Shown here piece by piece: positions 13,609 to 17,169 of a stretch of 17,169 nucleotides of DNA. Made by a program: the position numbers and the translations under genes. Source of the DNA: Alphaproteobacteria bacterium (GTDB taxonomy: Bacteria; Pseudomonadota; Alphaproteobacteria; Puniceispirillales; Puniceispirillaceae); the NCBI GenBank assembly GCA_011522945.1, contig WTHY01000082.1, positions 1 through 17,169 of the forward strand. The letters are read 5' to 3'. The first letter of the stretch is position 1. Each line of letters begins with the position of its first letter. The notes under the pieces are model-generated. The model was not told the DNA's origin, searched no databases, and worked only from the letters and a program-made list of their open reading frames with translations.

Positions 13609-14874
13609 ATGTCTGCTAACCGTCCACAGCTTGAAACATTTGGGTGCCGGATCAATATCTGGGAATCAGAAGTTATGCGTGATAAGGCGCATCAAGCAGG
13701 TCTGACAAATACAGTGATTATCAATACATGTGCTGTAACAGCAGAGGCTGAAAAACAAGCTCGCCAATCCATCCGACGCATTAGACGAGAGCAGCCTGAC
13801 GCGCAGATTGTTGTTACAGGTTGTGCTGCTCAGATAAATCCTGATAGCTGGCAGTCAATGCCCGAGGTTAATCATGTGATCGGCAATCAGGATAAGATGG
13901 AGCAGGCAAGCTGGGATAAACTAGCTTCAGGTCAATTAGATCCGCTTCATGTATCTGACATGTCAGATTTGCGGGAGGTTGCTAGCCATCTCCTCGAAGA
14001 TTTTTCTGATCATACGCGGGCCTTTTTACAAGTGCAGCAAGGATGTGATCATAGATGTACATTTTGCATAATTCCCTATGGTCGCGGCCCATCACGCTCT
14101 GCGGGGATAGGCGCGGTTGTTGAACAGGTACAGGCGCTGGTATCAGGCGGCACAAAAGAGGTGGTGCTATCTGGTATTGATATCACCAGCTGGGGCAGTG
14201 ATTTGCCGCAAGCGCCGAAGCTCGGTCAGCTTGTCCGCAAAATCTTGGAGCATGTTCCGGAGTTACCAAGATTGCGGCTTTCTTCTATTGATCCAGCCGA
14301 GCTAGATTCCGAGCTTATGGCGGTTCTTGGCTCGGATGAACGGCTAATGCCACATCTGCATCTGTCTGTTCAGCATGGTGATGATCTCATTTTAAAGCGG
14401 ATGAAAAGACGGCATCTAGCACGAGATGTGATACGGTTCTGTTCAGAAGCCAGGCGGGTCAGACAAGATGTTGTTTTTGGGGCTGATATCATTGCCGGAT
14501 TTCCAACTGAAGATACAGCAGCCCATAATAATTCACTACAGCTCATAGAAGATGCAGGTCTGACACATTTGCATGTCTTTAGCTATAGTCCGCGTGAAGG
14601 CACACCAGCTGCCCTGATGCCGCAGCTTGATAGAGCTGTGATAAAGCAAAGGACGTCCGAGATTCGTGCGTTAGGGGCAAAACAACTGTCCAAACATCTG
14701 GATAGCCTATCTGGCACGTCTAGTAGCTTGCTGGTTGAGCGTGGTCAAAAAGGGCATCTGCCTGGCTTTGCAACGGCTAAATTAGATGCTCCACAGATAA
14801 TTGCGTCAGGCAGCGTAGTACCTGTCAGGCTTGGGATACATGATGGTCGCGAAATCACAGCTGAAATCATTTAA
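13609..14874 (+). CDS. mtaB: tRNA t6A37 methylthiotransferase MtaB
   Basis: This is a 421-aa radical-SAM methylthiotransferase of the MiaB/MtaB/RimO group. MtaB converts t6A to ms2t6A at position 37 of ANN-decoding tRNAs. The UPF0004 N-terminal domain carries three cluster cysteines: C13 in ETFGCRINIWE, C41 in INTCAVT and C72 in VTGCAAQ. The radical-SAM motif is C146-x3-C150-x2-C153 in QQGCDHRCTFCIIPYGRGPSRS. The FGCRxN motif and neighbours point to MtaB rather than MiaB or RimO. The C-terminal TRAM-like part is short. It begins 7 nt after dapF and is followed by ftsY after 12 nt. The Shine-Dalgarno is weak, so coupling to dapF is likely. Confidence 0.94.
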   Translation: MSANRPQLETFGCRINIWESEVMRDKAHQAGLTNTVIINTCAVTAEAEKQARQSIRRIRREQPDAQIVVTGCAAQINPDSWQSMPEVNHVIGNQDKMEQASWDKLASGQLDPLHVSDMSDLREVASHLLEDFSDHTRAFLQVQQGCDHRCTFCIIPYGRGPSRSAGIGAVVEQVQALVSGGTKEVVLSGIDITSWGSDLPQAPKLGQLVRKILEHVPELPRLRLSSIDPAELDSELMAVLGSDERLMPHLHLSVQHGDDLILKRMKRRHLARDVIRFCSEARRVRQDVVFGADIIAGFPTEDTAAHNNSLQLIEDAGLTHLHVFSYSPREGTPAALMPQLDRAVIKQRTSEIRALGAKQLSKHLDSLSGTSSSLLVERGQKGHLPGFATAKLDAPQIIASGSVVPVRLGIHDGREITAEII

Positions 14875-14886
14875 AGGTAGCAAATT

Positions 14887-15813
14887 ATGAGTTGGCTAAA
14901 ACGTCTGACATCAGGCTTAAAGAAATCCTCATCAGCTGTGTCTGCCAGTATTGGTGGCTTGTTTGGCAAGGGCAAGATTGATGCCGAATCACTTGATGCT
15001 CTTGAAGAGGCTTTGATTTCAGCTGATCTTGGTGCCAAGACAGCTATGGAGCTTGTAGAAGCCATGCGCCAGACACGGCTTGATGACAAACCAGACCCAG
15101 ATAGAATTCGTGCCGTTTTAGCAGACAAGCTTACTGAGATTTTAGAGCCGGTTGAAACACCGCTATCGATTCATCCTGAAAATGGGCCGCATATAGTTTT
15201 GCTGGTCGGTGTAAACGGATCTGGTAAAACGACCACTGCCGGTAAATTAGCAGCGCGCTATTCTGAAGCTGGTATGAAAGTTGTCTTGGCAGCAGCCGAT
15301 ACGTTCAGGGCGGCAGCGATTGAGCAGCTTCATGGCTGGGGTGCACGCACAGATACAAAGGTGATTTCTGGAGACCGTGGCGGCGATGCAGCTGCGCTGG
15401 CCTATCAGGCGATTGAAGAGGCACAGAAAGATAAGGCAGATTTGCTCATTATTGATACAGCTGGACGGTTGCAAAACCGCACCGAGCTTATGGAAGAGCT
15501 AGCGAAAATCATCCGCGTAATACAAAAATTAGTGCCTGAAGCGCCACATGATAGTGTCATTGTCCTAGATGGTACGGTTGGTCAAAATGCGCTTAGTCAG
15601 GTAAAGGCATTTCAAGCCGCCGCCGGGCTGACAGGTTTGATTATCACCAAATTAGATGGCTCTGCTAAAGGTGGTATTGTTGTCGCACTTGCAAAGGAAT
15701 TTGCGCTGCCTGTGCATATGGTTGGCGTCGGAGAAGCGGCAGAAGATCTGCAAAATTTTACCGCACAGGACTATGCAAGGGCGCTTGTCGGCATTGAGGT
15801 GGAAGAAGCCTAA
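14887..15813 (+). CDS. ftsY: Signal recognition particle receptor FtsY
   Basis: This is a 308-aa SRP GTPase, the membrane-associated receptor that docks Ffh-ribosome complexes at the Sec translocon. The N domain is about 30-95. The G domain has GVNGSGKTT (108-116), DTFRAAA (138-144), DTAGR (190-194) and TKLDGSAKGG (254-263). The usual acidic A domain is missing; there is only a short basic, amphipathic start (MSWLKRLTSGLKKSS), as in many alphaproteobacteria, which probably binds lipid. AAAGGTAG upstream of the ATG serves as Shine-Dalgarno. It is last in the dapF-mtaB-ftsY run. The partner gene ffh starts 1.1 kb further on, beyond an oppositely oriented gene. Confidence 0.97.
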   Translation: MSWLKRLTSGLKKSSSAVSASIGGLFGKGKIDAESLDALEEALISADLGAKTAMELVEAMRQTRLDDKPDPDRIRAVLADKLTEILEPVETPLSIHPENGPHIVLLVGVNGSGKTTTAGKLAARYSEAGMKVVLAAADTFRAAAIEQLHGWGARTDTKVISGDRGGDAAALAYQAIEEAQKDKADLLIIDTAGRLQNRTELMEELAKIIRVIQKLVPEAPHDSVIVLDGTVGQNALSQVKAFQAAAGLTGLIITKLDGSAKGGIVVALAKEFALPVHMVGVGEAAEDLQNFTAQDYARALVGIEVEEA

Positions 15814-15901
15814 GCAGGCTGGCACTGTCACTATTTTGTTATATGAAATGTGTTAGGCGACCGTCAGGCTGCTAGCTTTCAGAATTAGGGTATAAACCAT
15901 C

Positions 15902-16687
15902 CTAGTCATTCGTTACATATCGTCCCGTTGCCCAATAAACGAGTATACCGACATATTCATGAAAGGCTGAACTCAAAATAGAGAAATTTTCTTGTGGAGC
16001 AAATGCCCAACTGAAACCTGATTTTCTGGTTCTGTAATCTGTTGGCAGGTAAAGCATATCTGGCCAGCCAGCAGCACGGAAGGCACCAGCGGCACGTGGC
16101 ATATGAGCAGCTGATGTGATCAAAACCCATTTTTGATTTGGTGATGGCTGAGCAGCTTCAAATGTATAAATAGCATTTTGATAGGTATTACGGGCACGAT
16201 TTTCAAATTTGATCTTGTCAGATGTGAACTGAAGTGCGTCCAGAATCGCTTTTGTATTTTCTGCCTCTGACCAGCCTGTTGGTATCAGGCTGCCAGAAAA
16301 CCCTGTTATCCAAATAGGCTTTTCAGGAAAAGACTTGTGTAAATACAGGCCCTCCAAAAGCCGTTCAATGGCACCACTTGCTGTGAATTGATTGCGGCTT
16401 TCAGCAACAATCCCGCTGCCTGTATATCCGCCTAAAATTACAATGCCGTCAGCTGTGGCTATCTGCTCGCTAGGCGCTGGCGGTATTGCATTTTCCAAGG
16501 GGCGCATCACAAGCGTGCTGAATGCAGAGAGGCTATAAATACAGGGCAGAATACAAGCGGCAATAAAACAATAATACGCTATTTTGCGTGACCAAATCCG
16601 CAATATCCAGCCAGCGGCTGCTAGTAATAGTGGATGCAGGATGGGTTCCACAAGAACGCCAATCAGTTTCGAGAGTATAAAAAACAT
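15902..16687 (-). CDS. ElyC/YdcF-family DUF218 membrane protein
   Basis: This is a DUF218 protein of the ElyC/SanA/YdcF group. From the ATG at 16687 it is 261 aa, close to E. coli ElyC (259). Two membrane helices (about 8-27 and 35-58) precede a periplasmic-facing DUF218 domain with GIVILGGY (81-88), the NRARNTYQNA block (about 163-172) and WVLITSAAHMPRA (about 187-199). ElyC influences envelope polysaccharide (ECA and undecaprenyl-phosphate use) in E. coli; its chemistry is not settled. The frame stays open to an ATG at 16855, but the family N-terminus begins at MFFILSKLIGVLVEP, the extra 56 residues look unlike family sequence, and a candidate promoter lies at 16723-16751. So I use 16687. 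It sits between ftsY and ffh on the opposite strand. Confidence 0.82.
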   Translation of the reverse strand: MFFILSKLIGVLVEPILHPLLLAAAGWILRIWSRKIAYYCFIAACILPCIYSLSAFSTLVMRPLENAIPPAPSEQIATADGIVILGGYTGSGIVAESRNQFTASGAIERLLEGLYLHKSFPEKPIWITGFSGSLIPTGWSEAENTKAILDALQFTSDKIKFENRARNTYQNAIYTFEAAQPSPNQKWVLITSAAHMPRAAGAFRAAGWPDMLYLPTDYRTRKSGFSWAFAPQENFSILSSAFHEYVGILVYWATGRYVTND

Positions 16688-16722
16688 TGCCTGCCCGGCC
16701 CCTAGTTCTAATGCAGCCCATA

Positions 16723-16751
16723 ATATGTGATACAGGCACTGTGCTGCCAAA
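16723..16751 (-). promoter_or_regulatory. Candidate promoter of the ElyC-like gene
   Basis: On the minus strand, TTTGGC (16746-16751), 17 nt, then ACATAT (16723-16728). Both boxes are imperfect. The predicted start near 16716 gives a leader of about 29 nt to the ATG at 16687 and would exclude a start at 16855. Confidence 0.3.
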
Positions 16752-16829
16752 GCTTGACAAGTGCTAGAAAAAAGCGCAAAACCCTCACAAATCTCAGGCA
16801 CTATTATTATGCCAGACCTTAACGGGTTC

Positions 16830-16860
16830 CACCTGTCCTTGAAGTTTTCGAGCACAGGTG
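16830..16860 (+). promoter_or_regulatory. Long hairpin upstream of ffh
   Basis: CACCTGT (16830-16836) pairs with ACAGGTG (16854-16860). After a C-C mismatch, CTTGAA (16838-16843) pairs with TTCGAG (16847-16852) with one G-T, leaving a 3-nt GTT apex. No T-run follows. It lies about 90 nt before the ffh start and may be in its leader, although I could not place the ffh promoter. The arms match those of the hairpin before the LON gene. Confidence 0.45.
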
Positions 16861-16949
16861 CCGATACGCTATGGGAAATTCCTAGCTTATCAGCTCATTA
16901 AGACTGCGTCTGTCATCATATATGTCTGAACAGAATAAGACAGGCGATT

Positions 16950-17169
16950 ATGTTTGATAATCTGAAAGATAAATTACAGTCAGTTTTTCAAGGGCTGGGT
17001 AAACGAGGCGCACTGACAGAGGCAGATGTTGATGCCGCTCTGCGCGAGGTACGTCTGGCCTTGCTGGATGCTGATGTTGCCTTGCCTGTGGTAAAGCAAT
17101 TTATGACGGCTGTGCGTGAAAAAGCCGTTGGCGCCACTGTCATTAAATCTGTGCGTCCAGATCAACAGG
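16950..17169 (+). CDS. ffh: Signal recognition particle protein Ffh, 5' part (cut by window end)
   Basis: The frame from ATG 16950 runs off the window after 73 codons. It reads MFDNLKDKLQSVFQGLGKRG, then LTEADVDAALREVRLALLDADVALPVV and VKQFMTAVREKAVG. This is the N-domain helical bundle of Ffh, the SRP GTPase that binds signal sequences and 4.5S RNA and pairs with FtsY. The GTPase and M domains are outside the window. CAGG about 5-8 nt before the ATG is a plausible Shine-Dalgarno. In related genomes rpsP-rimM-trmD-rplS commonly follow ffh; that cannot be checked here. Confidence 0.95.
   Translation, partial: MFDNLKDKLQSVFQGLGKRGALTEADVDAALREVRLALLDADVALPVVKQFMTAVREKAVGATVIKSVRPDQQ

Noticed and set aside
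15814..15901. Terminator or small RNA in the ftsY / ElyC-like convergent gap
   Set aside because: No stable stem with a T-run is visible in these 88 nt.
16753..16758. Perfect -35 box CTTGAC on the plus strand upstream of ffh
   Set aside because: No -10 like CTATAT lies 16-18 nt downstream, and the nearby GCTAGAAA is too close.
16690..16949. 4.5S (SRP) RNA gene next to ffh
   Set aside because: The conserved GGAAGGAAGCAG-type core is absent from both strands of this gap. Only a simple hairpin is present.
1..17169. CRISPR array, prophage, transposon, integron or toxin-antitoxin genes
   Set aside because: There are no regularly spaced repeats, no transposase or integrase motifs and no orphan small-gene pairs. 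Nearly all of the sequence is taken up by recognisable core genes.

Overview
The window looks like a chromosomal segment of an alphaproteobacterium with moderate GC. The gene content fits: dapC-like aminotransferase / ftsK / lolA / exonuclease III, then dapF / mtaB / ftsY next to ffh, and a cnoX-LON-Trm112-DUF971 run beside an FAD ubiquinone hydroxylase. So do the promoters, which resemble the alphaproteobacterial housekeeping form CTTGNN-N17-CTATAN. A marine SAR116-like or Rhodospirillales-related lineage is my guess from the compact layout and gene order; it is not proven. I see no insertion sequence, integrase, prophage, CRISPR array or toxin-antitoxin pair. This reads as ordinary core genome.

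Layout. 4-121: tRNA-Gly(GCC) with its promoter, minus strand. 195-2313: a two-gene minus-strand unit, a Gfo/Idh/MocA oxidoreductase followed 3' by a DegT/WbpE-type aminotransferase, probably making an amino sugar for surface polysaccharide. 2475-4113: plus strand, a YbaK/ProXp-ala-type deacylase and a thioredoxin-TPR protein (CnoX/YbbN). 4101-5447: plus strand, a LON-domain protein, a Trm112/YcaR protein and a DUF971 protein with overlapping ends. 5448-5714: a 267-nt convergent gap with several short palindromes and no recognised gene. 5715-7585: minus strand, gmhB then a UbiH-family hydroxylase, overlapping by 4 nt. 7700-12690: plus strand, dapC-like, ftsK, lolA and xth, packed with 11-nt overlaps or direct abutment. 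12714-15813: plus strand, dapF, mtaB, ftsY, starting from a promoter that predicts a leaderless transcript. 15902-16687: minus strand, an ElyC/YdcF DUF218 membrane protein. 16950-17169: the 5' part of ffh, cut by the window end.

How the genes fit together. Several belong to envelope and cell-wall biogenesis. The DapC-like enzyme and DapF act in the diaminopimelate/lysine route. GmhB makes the LPS core heptose. LolA carries lipoproteins to the outer membrane. ElyC-like proteins affect envelope polysaccharide, and the oxidoreductase/aminotransferase pair probably modifies a nucleotide sugar. FtsK couples division to chromosome segregation, and FtsY and Ffh form the SRP targeting pathway. CnoX, ProXp-ala and MtaB serve protein folding and translation quality.

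The best signal beyond plain annotation is an exact 11-mer, CCTATATCAAA. It occurs three times, each in a gap just upstream of a gene or operon (prdX, LON, dapF), and looks like an extended -10/discriminator element. A second is a pair of strong hairpins, upstream of the LON gene and of ffh, that share arm sequence. I did not find a convincing previously undescribed system, and the findings are scored accordingly.
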